Positions 52,754-62,664 of a DNA stretch of 64,000 bases are shown here, in pieces. The position numbers and the translations under genes are program-made. The notes under the pieces are model-generated. The model saw only the letters and a list, made by a program, of their open reading frames with translations. It ran no database searches and was not told the DNA's origin. Positions within the stretch are counted from its first letter, which is position 1. Each line of letters opens with the position of its first letter. The DNA is from Confluentibacter sediminis (GTDB lineage: Bacteria > Bacteroidota > Bacteroidia > Flavobacteriales > Flavobacteriaceae), in contig NZ_QKPO01000014.1 of NCBI RefSeq assembly GCF_003258355.1, forward strand, positions 1 to 64,000, in the 5' to 3' direction.

Positions 52754-53800
52754 TCAACCTTTTTCAAAGCGTTTAGTATCAATGTCGGTTTCTAGGGGCT
52801 GATTAAATTCAATAAAATTGAATAGTTGCTCTGCGACATAAGGCCCTATCATAACGCCTCGGGTTCCCAATCCATTAAGCACAAACATCTTTTTATATTT
52901 CTTATGTTGACCAACCAAAGGCCGTCTATCTTTTACTGTGGGACGTACACCTGCTACTTGATTTACCACTTCAAAAGAACAGTTTATTATGTTTTTTAGT
53001 TTGTTTAAAAGTTCATTTTTGGCTGAATCTGTAATTTGATTGGTTAAATCTTTCCACTCATAAGTTGCCCCAACTATATACAAATTGTTAGCTAAAGGAA
53101 TTAAAAAAACGGCTGATTTTAAAACATAGTTGATTTTTAAATCTGGTGCATGTATGATTAACAACTCGCCTTTCGCTGGCACTAATGGTAAGTGATTGAA
53201 AAAGGGATTTTGTTTAATCCCAAAACCATCTGCAAAAACAATCTGTTTGGCTTGTATATCATTATAATTAACAATTCTTTCATCCATAATCAAATGATTG
53301 AAATCAAATGACTCTTCAAAAAGAATTCCTTTATTTAATAGATCTGTTTTATAAGCATCCATTAAGGTTTTCACATCTATTCTTCCTGTACCATTAACTT
53401 CTCCAAATCCAAAGGGTGCATCAATATAATTGTTATCATTTCTAATAACTTTTGAATGAAGATATTCTGAAAGCATGGGTTTGTCTGAAGCAGTAAACCA
53501 ATCATTTTGCTCTTCAAGCGAAGCAAATTTTCTGTAAACAGGAATTTTATAATCCAGCTTTATATCAAATTCCTTTTCTAAATCAGCATACATAGACAAG
53601 GCTATTTGTAATTGCTCTTTACATTTCCATACTGGTGTAAACCGCTTTAAAACAACAGGATTATATAATCCCCCTGCAACTGATGATGATTGTTGCGAGT
53701 TATTATCAAAAACAATAAATGATTTATGATGTTTTTTTAATTGCTCGCAAAAACTAATGCCAGCGATTCCACAACCTACAATAATATAATCTACTTCCAT
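52754..53800 (-). CDS. FAD-dependent oxidoreductase (DAO family)
   Basis: 348 aa. Dinucleotide-binding DYIIVGCGIAGISFCEQLKK, then FIVFDNN, and the closing VAGVRPTVKDRRPLVGQHK, NGLGTRGVMIGPYVAEQL. This is the glycine-oxidase/MnmC-C-like arrangement; substrate unknown. Convergent with the DUF983 gene, 8 bp apart. Confidence 0.82.
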   Translation of the reverse strand: MEVDYIIVGCGIAGISFCEQLKKHHKSFIVFDNNSQQSSSVAGGLYNPVVLKRFTPVWKCKEQLQIALSMYADLEKEFDIKLDYKIPVYRKFASLEEQNDWFTASDKPMLSEYLHSKVIRNDNNYIDAPFGFGEVNGTGRIDVKTLMDAYKTDLLNKGILFEESFDFNHLIMDERIVNYNDIQAKQIVFADGFGIKQNPFFNHLPLVPAKGELLIIHAPDLKINYVLKSAVFLIPLANNLYIVGATYEWKDLTNQITDSAKNELLNKLKNIINCSFEVVNQVAGVRPTVKDRRPLVGQHKKYKKMFVLNGLGTRGVMIGPYVAEQLFNFIEFNQPLETDIDTKRFEKG

Positions 53801-53856
53801 AATTATGGCGAATATACGTAGAAATTGGATTTTGATTTAGCTAAAATAATAAAACA

Positions 53857-53883
53857 AAAATGCCCACTAAAAGTGGGCATTTT
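53857..53883 (-). terminator. Terminator of the gld operon
   Basis: AAAATGCCCACT, loop AAA, AGTGGGCATTTT: 12-bp perfect stem about 25 bp past the gldN stop. Confidence 0.85.
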
Positions 53884-53906
53884 ATACTATTTATAAATTG
53901 CAAGAC

Positions 53907-54797
53907 TTAATAAGTCCACATATCCAATTCAAAATCTCTAATTTTATCTTTAATTCTTTCTGATTCTAGCAGTTGCATTAATGCATTTTCTGCTACGTAC
54001 TCACTAATTTTCCTATCACCTTGCACATTTTCTTCTTTATAAATATAGCCACTAAAACGTCTAGAATTTAAAATGTGATCGAACGAAAATGGCATAGAAC
54101 TATTAGCATCATTAAATGACTTGGCTTCATGCAAAACTTCTCTTGCATCTGGGAAAAACACCCAAAATAATTCAACTAAATCTACGTTTTCCGTTCCTAT
54201 AAAATTAACATCTGGAGCAACAGGAGCTATACCTAACAATCTGTATTTTAATTCAGCCTGTCTTTTATCAAAATACCAAAGTCCTTTAATATGATATTCT
54301 GTAATATCCGCTGCTGTAATATCTCTTCTATTGATATACTCTGCAGACAATTCTTCACCTGCATTTATTTGCTCAATACCAAGTTCGGTAGTGTCAATTT
54401 TAACCAATGCAGCTTCAATATCTTTTAAAGTTCTTTTAGCAGAAAAATAAGAATCGTCGTATATGTTTTTTATGTTCCCGTTTTTAATGTTCTTCATAAG
54501 CACATCGTATAATGACCGTCTATTACTACCAATATTATTAGTATCTATTGGATAATATAAAGGGAAATTAACGCGCTCATCAAGAACAATACGCTCCCAT
54601 GTCATCTTAGAAAAAAGAATATCCCTATCATCAACATAACCATATTCCAATGGTTTGTCATTATCGACTTGCTTTTGCGCCTCTGTTCTTACGCCAATTT
54701 GATCTGGACTTTTAGCATTTAATATATTTGCTTGTGCAAATACACCAGACACTGTAAAAACAGTTGTAACGGTTAATAAAAAACTCTTAATTTTCAT
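53907..54797 (-). CDS. gldN: Gliding motility / type IX secretion protein GldN
   Basis: 296 aa with a Sec signal (MKIKSFLLTVTTVFTVSGVFA). KPLEYGYVDDRDILFSKMTW, ERIVLDERVNFPLYYPID, and the C-terminal YIYKEENVQGDRKISEYVAE, NALMQLLESERIKD follow GldN/PorN. Periplasmic partner of GldK forming the ring under the outer membrane in the type IX machine. Last of the four-gene operon. Confidence 0.93.
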   Translation of the reverse strand: MKIKSFLLTVTTVFTVSGVFAQANILNAKSPDQIGVRTEAQKQVDNDKPLEYGYVDDRDILFSKMTWERIVLDERVNFPLYYPIDTNNIGSNRRSLYDVLMKNIKNGNIKNIYDDSYFSAKRTLKDIEAALVKIDTTELGIEQINAGEELSAEYINRRDITAADITEYHIKGLWYFDKRQAELKYRLLGIAPVAPDVNFIGTENVDLVELFWVFFPDAREVLHEAKSFNDANSSMPFSFDHILNSRRFSGYIYKEENVQGDRKISEYVAENALMQLLESERIKDKIRDFELDMWTY

Positions 54798-54850
54798 CTT
54801 GTTATATATTTTAATAGGGTTTTAACCAGACGTGCAATATTATATTAATA

Positions 54851-56410
54851 TTAGTTTGTAAGCTCAATCATGACTGGAGACACTTTTTTAAGTATCACAC
54901 TAACACCACTAGCTTTAGCTTCAATATCAAATATTTGAACATCTTCTCCACGTTTTGCTTTTAATAAAGCTGCTTTAGCTCTACTGTCAAGTTTATTTCC
55001 GTTCACATCAATTGTTGGTTGACCAGGCACTTTAAATTTAAATCCAGTAACATTTAATGGTAATTCAAAATCGAAATCATCAAATTTAGCTCCAATTGTC
55101 GAAATTGAAAGGGCGTCACGTTGCATTTTTACAGAACCATCTTCACCTCTTACAGTACCTGTTGGTTTTGGTAAATCTTTAATTCTAAATGTTGCTCTGT
55201 CACTAACCGATTGACCATCTATTTTACCTGTTACATTAATAGTAACTTCTCTACCTTGTATTTTTGTAGCATCCATAACATATTTGCTACCACTTACCCG
55301 GCTTAAACCTTGGGCTGAAGCATTAACATTATTATCGGCAATACCAGCAAATGAAATAGTCATTGGATTTTTAACACCACGGTAAACTACATTCATTTTA
55401 TCGGCAGAAATAGTGGCCGCATTTGGTTTTGCAACAGTTGCAAAAGATTGAGATACAGGAACTAGTGTTTCTTTACCATCTTCTAAGAAAATTAGATTAC
55501 CTTCAATCTTATGCTCGCCAACACCACCGGTGCTAATTTTAAGCTTTACTTTTCCATCTTCTATAGCATATTGGTCTTCAGTGAGTTTCCTACCATCTAA
55601 GGTCAACTCAACCCTATTCGGTTTTGTTGTTGCATCTTTACGACCTAATACGATTTGTCCATCGAATTGCTCACCATTAAAATAAGCTGATTTAGATGTT
55701 TCCAATAAAGTTGTATACTTATTCATAGATACTTCACTAGATAGTGTTCCTTGTAACATTCTAGATAAGACTTCAGATTCTGTTGTTTTAACATCATTCT
55801 GCAATGCTGTCAATTTAGTTAATGATGCTACTAAAGGGAATCCTTTATAATGGTAATCTAGCCATTTCATTTTGACACCATCTCTATTTTTCACTTCGTC
55901 TGTGGTAAATTTCGTTTTAACTTCTTTTACAATGGGTTCCATTCCAGAAATAGGTGATAGAATATCTGTTACACCAGATCTAAATTTAGCTATTTCGTCT
56001 AAAAACTTTTGACCTTCTTCATCTATCTTGTCTCCTTTAAAGAATTGACTATCTAAATAATCGCCTTTATCCATAACCTCATAATCTGTTGGATCATCAA
56101 CGGTAGCAACCATTTTACTTTTCAGATTCTCGATATAGCTATCTAAATCATCAGCTAAAACGTGAATTTGCGCCGCATCTGCTTTCAACTTTTGATATTT
56201 CTCAGGTTGTTCAGATGCTTTTGTTTCTAAACCAGCTATGAAAGAAGCATTTCTTTGCTCTGTAGCTTGGTTTGTTTCGGTTAATTTTTGGTTCATTAAT
56301 CCGAAGGCTGAAAGCACTTCTTTAGACATATTTAAAGCTAGCATCGCTATAAATATTAAATACATCAGATTAATCATTTTCTGTCTGGGTGATAAATTTC
56401 CTCCTGCCAT
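54851..56410 (-). CDS. gldM: Gliding motility / type IX secretion protein GldM
   Basis: 519 aa. Opens MAGGNLSPRQKMINLMYLIF, IAMLALNMSKEVLSAFGL, a single inner-membrane helix that forms the motor with GldL, followed by a long periplasmic region of four domains ending ASGVSVILKKVSPVMIELTN. It spans the periplasm and transmits proton-driven rotation to GldK/N. Confidence 0.95.
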   Translation of the reverse strand: MAGGNLSPRQKMINLMYLIFIAMLALNMSKEVLSAFGLMNQKLTETNQATEQRNASFIAGLETKASEQPEKYQKLKADAAQIHVLADDLDSYIENLKSKMVATVDDPTDYEVMDKGDYLDSQFFKGDKIDEEGQKFLDEIAKFRSGVTDILSPISGMEPIVKEVKTKFTTDEVKNRDGVKMKWLDYHYKGFPLVASLTKLTALQNDVKTTESEVLSRMLQGTLSSEVSMNKYTTLLETSKSAYFNGEQFDGQIVLGRKDATTKPNRVELTLDGRKLTEDQYAIEDGKVKLKISTGGVGEHKIEGNLIFLEDGKETLVPVSQSFATVAKPNAATISADKMNVVYRGVKNPMTISFAGIADNNVNASAQGLSRVSGSKYVMDATKIQGREVTINVTGKIDGQSVSDRATFRIKDLPKPTGTVRGEDGSVKMQRDALSISTIGAKFDDFDFELPLNVTGFKFKVPGQPTIDVNGNKLDSRAKAALLKAKRGEDVQIFDIEAKASGVSVILKKVSPVMIELTN

Positions 56411-56460
56411 GTTAATTAGGGTTTTGGGTTAATTACTTGATTTGGGCAAAACACCCCTAA

Positions 56461-57099
56461 TTACTTTTTGTTCATGGCAGATAACATACCTCCATATACA
56501 CCATTCAATGATGATAAGTTTGAAGCTAAAGATTGCATTTGCTCTTTTAATTTAGCTGCATTTTCAACAGATTCCTCGTTTATTGAAGATTGACGACTTG
56601 CACTTTCCAATTGAGCTTTATATAAACTATTCAATGATTCCATTTGTGCCGCAGCTAAAGATAATTCCTCACCATATTTTTTTGTTGCAGCTATAGAATC
56701 CACAGTTGGTGCCATACTTTTTGCAACGCCTTCAAAGTTTTTAATACTATCACCAAGGCTAGCCATTAATTCACCATCAATTTTAGCATCTCTTAACAAA
56801 TCATCCAATTTTTTAGACAATAATCCTTGTGGATTTTCATTTTTTTCTTTTTTAGTTGATTCTCCACCTGCTAATTCTGGATATACTAACGACCAATCTA
56901 GATCATTATCGACGGGTTCGAATGCTGAAAGCGCGAATATAATGGCCTCAGTTACTAGACCTAAAGTTAACATAAGGTTACCTGTTATAGGTCCAAACTC
57001 AATATGAGTAATTTTAAATAGGGCTCCTATAATAACAATTGCTGCTCCTAGTCCGTAAGCCATGTTCATGAACTTTTTACTTGCTTTTGAATTTGCCAT
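56461..57099 (-). CDS. gldL: Gliding motility / type IX secretion protein GldL
   Basis: 212 aa. Two N-terminal helices (MNMAYGLGAAIVIIGALFKI, TGNLMLTLGLVTEAIIFALS) joined by a loop with the key Glu and His-type residues (THIEFGP), then a cytoplasmic coiled-coil tail. Stator of the type IX motor with GldM. Confidence 0.95.
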   Translation of the reverse strand: MANSKASKKFMNMAYGLGAAIVIIGALFKITHIEFGPITGNLMLTLGLVTEAIIFALSAFEPVDNDLDWSLVYPELAGGESTKKEKNENPQGLLSKKLDDLLRDAKIDGELMASLGDSIKNFEGVAKSMAPTVDSIAATKKYGEELSLAAAQMESLNSLYKAQLESASRQSSINEESVENAAKLKEQMQSLASNLSSLNGVYGGMLSAMNKK

Positions 57100-57176
57100 A
57101 ATTTTCGATTTTTAATTTAAGTACATGTACTTAAGTAGGTTAATTAATAGATTTTATTTACTGATTTGATTAATAA

Positions 57177-58547
57177 TTATTTTTTTCCGTTTTTTGTTAC
57201 TTGAGTCCCCATGTAATCTTGAACGGTTCTAAATCCTATATAACTTCTTGCTGAATCTCCATATTCATAATCTCTTGTACTTACTTCTAAATAGTAAGCA
57301 ACATCTTTCCAAGAACCTCCTCTAACAACTTTGCGATTATTCTGTTCGTCATTAACACTTGGGTTAATGGTTGAAAAATATTCATAAGAGTTAGGATCGT
57401 ATGATGCATTTACCCATTCAGAAACATTCCCTGCCATATTATATAAATTATAATCGTTTGGCTCGTAAGATTTAGCTTCTACAGTATATAATGCATCATC
57501 TGCAGCATAATCACCTCTAACAGGTTTAAAGTTCGCCATAAAACAACCTCTATCACTTTTTGTATAAGGCCCTCCCCATGGATAGGTTGCAGCTTGTAGT
57601 CCTCCTCTAGCGGCATACTCCCATTCTGCTTCAGATGGTAATCTAAAGTTATTAACCATTGCTGCTCCTTTTCTGGATTTTTGATAAGCATTTTTATTTA
57701 TAGTTCGCCACTCACAAAAAGCTTTGGCTTGTTGCCAAGTAACACCAACTACAGGATAATCGCTATAAGCTTCATGCCAGAAATAATCATTGTGCATGGG
57801 TTCATTATATGAGTAAGCAAAATCTCTTATCCATACAGTTGTATCTGGATATATTTCAATTTCTTCTTTTTTAATAACATCTGAACGTTTTACACCTCTA
57901 TTCCTAGCGGCTTCTTTAATATCCATGTAGTTATATTGAAACTTGAATTTTTTAACATCCCATGTGCGTTGTCCGTTGTAAGACTCTTCGAGTTTTAAAT
58001 ACATGGTATCCATAACCTCGGTGTAATACTCATCTGGATATTCTGCGGTATCAAAAATTAAATCGATATCACGATTTATTTTTCTACCTTCATAACCAGT
58101 TGGTCCTAATCCAGTATAGTTTTCAAACATGTATTTTTCATATACAGACATATTGGCGGTATCTACATCTTTAAAAGCAAACTCACCAATACCACCATCT
58201 TCAGGAACTTTGCCTACCTCATCTGCAAGCACTGCAAGTTTTAATCTAATGATAGAATCTCTGACCCAGTTAACAAACTGACGATATTCACTGTTTGTTA
58301 TTTCTGTAGCATCCATATAAAAGGCTCTAACAGTTACTGTTTTTGCAGGCGCATCATTTACACTTGCAAGATCATCGTCTGCTTTTCCCATTATAAAAGC
58401 ACCTCCCGGTATTAATTCCATACCAAAAGGCTTTTCAGGATGCCATTTTTTCCCTTGCACGCCTACCAGTTCTCCTTTATCTTTAGAGCCACAACTAGTA
58501 AGTAATGTCAATACCGTGGTTAATACTATAAACTTCTTCATATCCAT
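57177..58547 (-). CDS. gldK: Gliding motility lipoprotein GldK
   Basis: 456 aa. Lipoprotein signal with lipobox LLTSC; ATG 58541 (MKKFIVL) is an equally good start. The mature protein is a formylglycine-generating-enzyme-like (SUMF1) fold: FGMELIPGGAFIMGKADDD, TNSEYRQFVNWVRDSI, WQQAKAFCEW, FRLPSEAEWEYAARGG, NMAGNVSEWV, VVRGGSWKD, SYIGFRTV. Forms the outer-membrane-linked ring with GldN. First of the operon gldK-L-M-N. Confidence 0.95.
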   Translation of the reverse strand: MDMKKFIVLTTVLTLLTSCGSKDKGELVGVQGKKWHPEKPFGMELIPGGAFIMGKADDDLASVNDAPAKTVTVRAFYMDATEITNSEYRQFVNWVRDSIIRLKLAVLADEVGKVPEDGGIGEFAFKDVDTANMSVYEKYMFENYTGLGPTGYEGRKINRDIDLIFDTAEYPDEYYTEVMDTMYLKLEESYNGQRTWDVKKFKFQYNYMDIKEAARNRGVKRSDVIKKEEIEIYPDTTVWIRDFAYSYNEPMHNDYFWHEAYSDYPVVGVTWQQAKAFCEWRTINKNAYQKSRKGAAMVNNFRLPSEAEWEYAARGGLQAATYPWGGPYTKSDRGCFMANFKPVRGDYAADDALYTVEAKSYEPNDYNLYNMAGNVSEWVNASYDPNSYEYFSTINPSVNDEQNNRKVVRGGSWKDVAYYLEVSTRDYEYGDSARSYIGFRTVQDYMGTQVTKNGKK

Positions 58548-58590
58548 AAGAAAACTCGAGGTTAATTATTTAAGCTTCAATTTGAGAGCG

Positions 58591-58621
58591 TAAACATATT
58601 TATATATTTTTTAAAAAACAA
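58591..58621 (-). promoter_or_regulatory. Candidate promoter of the gld operon
   Basis: On the minus strand TTG (58621-58619), 20 nt, then TATGTTTA (58598-58591), one base off TAnnTTTG, about 45 bp before the gldK start. Confidence 0.4.
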
Positions 58622-58701
58622 CTTTTTATCTAAAAAATTTACGTTTCATCGTGAAAAAATGTCTTTTCACCGATTAAATTATCGATTAAGTACATATTCC
58701 A

Positions 58702-59868
58702 CTACACACTATTTCTTCGTAAGGCCTTATACCAGCGATTTGGCACCTTATTATTGCAAGCGTCAAGATAATCTTGATGCATGCAAGGTAATAACGTGTG
58801 CCTCTTTAATTTATTATTAACTTCTGATAAAAAAGGGATCTCAATCCACCATCTACCTGTTTTATTGCTCTTATAAAATATAAGCTCTTCAGAATCAATC
58901 AAGGTTATAAATTTTTGATAGCTATTTTCGTCTAAAAAAATATCATCTTTTACTCTAAAATTCACCCCTTCTATAAAATACCATATTATTTGTGAGATTA
59001 GCATAGATGTAATTTCATCATCTTTCGATGGCTTATATTCATATATCCCTATAGAACTCACTTTATTACTTATACCAGCATAACGAGAAATGGCACAAAT
59101 TTCCTTGCCATCTAAACCATTAGGTGAATACTTTTGGCTTAAGCTTACTTCGGCTCCCTTTACACAACTTAAATCAATGCTAACCATATTGGCATCCCGC
59201 ATAACGGGTTCTACTATAGTTATATCTTTTGAAACTTGACCTAATCTATAAGATTCAAAATAAAGTTTATCCATTAAATCTATTTCTTCCTGCGAATTGA
59301 AATAGGTTTGATAGCCTATATTAGCGTAATTAAACAGGTTATAGGGTTCATCTAAAATAATTTTACCAACAAAACTGTTGTTTTTTATGGGCTTTGTAGA
59401 GTCGCCTAAATTAAAGCTACAATCTACATTGACAATATTAACCATAGGTGTAATATCATCATAAGCTCTATAATTAGCATATGTAAGATCTTGAGAACCA
59501 CCTACTATAATAGGTATAATCTTTTTTTTAATTAAAATTGAAATGATTGTTTTTAATGCGAAATAGGTATCCTCAACACTTTCCCCCTTGTTAATATCTC
59601 CTAAATCTGCAATAGTAGTCGTCCAACTTCCTGGGTACAGGGCATATAGGGATTTACGAATTTCATTTAATTTAAACTCTTCACCTAAATAATTAATGTC
59701 GTTTCTATTTTCCAAAACGCCAATAACAACAATATTAACGCCATCTAAATCTGGAATTCCTTTTTGTGCAGAATGAATTCTTAGTTTTCTGCCTAGAGCT
59801 TGCGGTGATAGTAACTGATTGTGAGCTAAAACTAAATCTGGTACTGGAGCAAGAAAATTAAAATTCAT
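58702..59868 (-). CDS. Ureohydrolase (arginase/formimidoylglutamase) fold protein, metal site lost
   Basis: 388 aa. The fold is recognisable: IPIIVGGSQDLTYANYRAYD, VNIVNVDCSF, MVSIDLSCVKGAE, ICAISRYAG. But the two-manganese ligands are changed: GGxH is GGSQ, DAHxD is DCSFN, and SxDxDxxDP is SIDLSCVKG. Most ligand positions are therefore missing and hydrolase activity is unlikely. It lies directly upstream of gldK on the same strand, as in other flavobacteria, suggesting a structural or regulatory role linked to type IX secretion or to the topA neighbour. Confidence 0.8.
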   Translation of the reverse strand: MNFNFLAPVPDLVLAHNQLLSPQALGRKLRIHSAQKGIPDLDGVNIVVIGVLENRNDINYLGEEFKLNEIRKSLYALYPGSWTTTIADLGDINKGESVEDTYFALKTIISILIKKKIIPIIVGGSQDLTYANYRAYDDITPMVNIVNVDCSFNLGDSTKPIKNNSFVGKIILDEPYNLFNYANIGYQTYFNSQEEIDLMDKLYFESYRLGQVSKDITIVEPVMRDANMVSIDLSCVKGAEVSLSQKYSPNGLDGKEICAISRYAGISNKVSSIGIYEYKPSKDDEITSMLISQIIWYFIEGVNFRVKDDIFLDENSYQKFITLIDSEELIFYKSNKTGRWWIEIPFLSEVNNKLKRHTLLPCMHQDYLDACNNKVPNRWYKALRRNSV

Positions 59869-60031
59869 GAATAGTTTTAGATTATTTACTTTCTAGATTT
59901 TTGTAATTCACACAAATATCAAAAGAATAAATGATTTATCATCTACCATTATTGTAAAAAAATCGGATAAAACACAATTATTTCGTACTTAAATACTCAA
60001 AAAATTTGCTCTTCAATATTTTACAAAGGGT

Positions 60032-62521
60032 TTACTTCTTTTTAACTGTCTTTTTTTTGGAAGTGGTTTTCTTTTTGGGAGCATTTTTTTCAATAATATC
60101 TTTAACTTCTTCCAAAGTTAATTTCACAGCATCAACCGTTTTAGGCAATTCAATTTTAGTTTTCCCTTTTATAATAGTATGTCTTCCCCATCTCGCCTTT
60201 TCAACTTTGATACCCTCTTCTTTCCAATCGTGAACAACTTTATCTATTTCCTTTTGAATTTTATCTTCAATTAACTCTTCAATATCTGAATCAGACAGAT
60301 TATCCCAATCATATTTTTTATTCACATTAATAAACATATTGTTCCATTTAATAAATGGCCCAAAACGCCCTTTACCTTTTTGAACAGGTAATTTTTTGTA
60401 GGTATAAATAGGTGCATCGGCTGCTTCCTTTTCTTTTATTAAAACAATAGCATCCTCCAACTCTACACTTAAAGCATCTACACCAGCAGGAAGCGACACA
60501 AACTTGTCTCCAAATTTAACATAAGGTCCAAAACGCCCATTATTTACTTCAATCTCTTCTCCTTTATACATCCCTAAATTCTTTGGAAGCTGAAACAAAT
60601 CCATAGCTTCTTCGTAAGTAATGGTATTTAATTGTTGGTCTGGACTTAAACTAGCAAATTGCGGTTTTTCTTCATCATCTGCTGTTCCAATTTGCACCAT
60701 AGGCCCAAATTTACCCAAGCGTACACTTACTTGCTTACCTGTTTTTGGATCGGTTCCTAAAATACGCTCTCCAGATTCTCTTTCCGCATTTTCCTGAACA
60801 TCTTCTACATTAGGATGAAAATCTTTATAAAAATCTTTCATCATCTTCGTCCAATCTTCTTTACCTTCTGCGATATTATCAAAATCCTCTTCAACTTTAG
60901 CCGTGAAATTATAATCTAAAATCTGCTCAAAATGATTCACTAAAAAGTCAGTAACAATCATCCCAATATCTGTAGGCACCAATTTGCCCTTATCTGAACC
61001 TACTTTTTCTGTAAGCTGCTTTTCTTTTAAACTTTCATTTTTAAGCGTAAGCTGAACATAGTTGCGTTCGGCACCTTCAACCGAACCTTTTTCCACATAA
61101 TTTCTATTTTGAATAGTAGAAATGGTTGGCGCATATGTTGACGGACGACCAATGCCTAACTCTTCCAATTGCTTAACCAACGACGCTTCTGTATATCTAT
61201 AGGGGGCTCGTGTGTAACGCTCTGTGGCGGTAATATAATTATTTAGAAGCTTTTCTCCGGTTTTCATAGCTGGCAACATACCTTCTTGCTCAGTATCTTC
61301 ATCATCAGTACCTTCTAGATAGACTTTCAAAAACCCTTCAAAAGTTATGACTTCACCATTTGCGATAAAGCTTTCTTTATGTGTTGAAGCACTAATCTTT
61401 ACATTGGTTCTTTCCAATTCGGCTTCACTCATTTGAGAAGCAATGGCTCGTTTCCAAATTAAATCATATAACCTAGCTTGATCTCTATCTATATCTACAG
61501 AATGTGTAGCAAAATCTGTTGGACGAATAGCCTCATGCGCTTCTTGGGCTCCTTTGGTTTTTCCTGTGTAATTTCTAGGCTTGCTAAATTTTACACCGTA
61601 GGCACTTTCAATTTCGGCTTTAGCTCCATTTCTGGCTTCATCAGATAGATTTACACTATCTGTTCTCATATAAGTTATTAAACCCGCTTCGTAAAGGCGT
61701 TGTGCCATGGTCATAGTTTTACTTACTGAAAAATACAATTTACGGGACGCTTCTTGTTGTAACGTAGACGTTGTGAACGGTGCTGCTGGCGATTTTTTAG
61801 CCGGCTTTTTCTCTAGTTCGGCAACTTTAAATGATGCAGATTTATTAGATTCCAAAAACTTATAAGCTTCTTCTTTGGTTTCAAATGTTTTTGGCAATTT
61901 CGCTTTAAACGTCTTACCTTCTTCATTTGAAAATTCAGCATCAATTCTATAAGATGCTTCAGCTTTAAAGTTTTGAATTTCACGCTCGCGTTCTACAATT
62001 AATCGAACGGAAACCGATTGTACACGACCTGCAGATAAACCTCCTTTTACTTTTCTCCATAATACTGGAGATAATTCGTAACCTACAATTCTATCCAACA
62101 CACGACGTGCTTGTTGTGCATCTACTAAATCATAATCAATACCTCTAGGGTTTTCAATGGCTTTTTGTATGGCAGATTTGGTAATCTCATGAAAAACAAT
62201 ACGTTTTGTCTTGTCTTTATCTAATTTTAAAGTCTCAGCCAAATGCCAAGCAATAGCTTCCCCTTCCCTATCTTCATCACTTGCTAACCAAACCATATCG
62301 GCATTTTTAGCTAAATCCTTCAGTTTTTTTACAACGGCTTTTTTATCTTTGGAAACTTCGTATTTTGGTTTAAAATCTCCTTCTACATCCACGCCTAATT
62401 CACTGGAAGGAAGATCGGAAATATGCCCGAAACTAGACTCCACTTTAAAATCTTTTCCTAAAAATTTTTCTATTGTTTTCGCTTTCGCTGGTGACTCAAC
62501 TATTACTAAATTCTTCGCCAT
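60032..62521 (-). CDS. topA: DNA topoisomerase I
   Basis: 829 aa type IA topoisomerase. TOPRIM opening KNLVIVESPAKAKTIEKFLG, DxDxE-type ASDEDREGEAIAWHLA, catalytic Tyr in GLITYMRTDSVNLS, GIGRPSTYAPTISTI, and C-terminal topoisomerase-C repeats (GRFGPYVKFGDKFVSLPAG, KGRFGPFIKWNNMFIN) ending in a lysine-rich tail. No Cys4 zinc fingers, the usual Bacteroidota form. Relaxes negative supercoils. Confidence 0.97.
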   Translation of the reverse strand: MAKNLVIVESPAKAKTIEKFLGKDFKVESSFGHISDLPSSELGVDVEGDFKPKYEVSKDKKAVVKKLKDLAKNADMVWLASDEDREGEAIAWHLAETLKLDKDKTKRIVFHEITKSAIQKAIENPRGIDYDLVDAQQARRVLDRIVGYELSPVLWRKVKGGLSAGRVQSVSVRLIVEREREIQNFKAEASYRIDAEFSNEEGKTFKAKLPKTFETKEEAYKFLESNKSASFKVAELEKKPAKKSPAAPFTTSTLQQEASRKLYFSVSKTMTMAQRLYEAGLITYMRTDSVNLSDEARNGAKAEIESAYGVKFSKPRNYTGKTKGAQEAHEAIRPTDFATHSVDIDRDQARLYDLIWKRAIASQMSEAELERTNVKISASTHKESFIANGEVITFEGFLKVYLEGTDDEDTEQEGMLPAMKTGEKLLNNYITATERYTRAPYRYTEASLVKQLEELGIGRPSTYAPTISTIQNRNYVEKGSVEGAERNYVQLTLKNESLKEKQLTEKVGSDKGKLVPTDIGMIVTDFLVNHFEQILDYNFTAKVEEDFDNIAEGKEDWTKMMKDFYKDFHPNVEDVQENAERESGERILGTDPKTGKQVSVRLGKFGPMVQIGTADDEEKPQFASLSPDQQLNTITYEEAMDLFQLPKNLGMYKGEEIEVNNGRFGPYVKFGDKFVSLPAGVDALSVELEDAIVLIKEKEAADAPIYTYKKLPVQKGKGRFGPFIKWNNMFINVNKKYDWDNLSDSDIEELIEDKIQKEIDKVVHDWKEEGIKVEKARWGRHTIIKGKTKIELPKTVDAVKLTLEEVKDIIEKNAPKKKTTSKKKTVKKK

Positions 62522-62605
62522 ACTTAGGTTTTTGAAGCTACAAATGTATATGAAAAAAACTTTAACTTCCTAATTTTATAAAGTAACTCTATTATTTTCA
62601 AATGG

Positions 62606-62646
62606 AAAAAGCCTCTATTTAATACTTAAAATACAGGCTTTTTTTT
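62606..62646 (-). terminator. Terminator after the 62665 membrane-protein gene
   Basis: AAAAAGCCT ... AGGCTTTTTT, with further weak pairing in the long loop; T-run on the minus strand. Confidence 0.65.
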
Positions 62647-62664
62647 GAAATATCAATTAAAATT

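Noticed and set aside
58702-59868. Annotation as an active formimidoylglutamase or arginase
   Set aside because: Most metal-ligand positions are substituted, so only the fold is supported.
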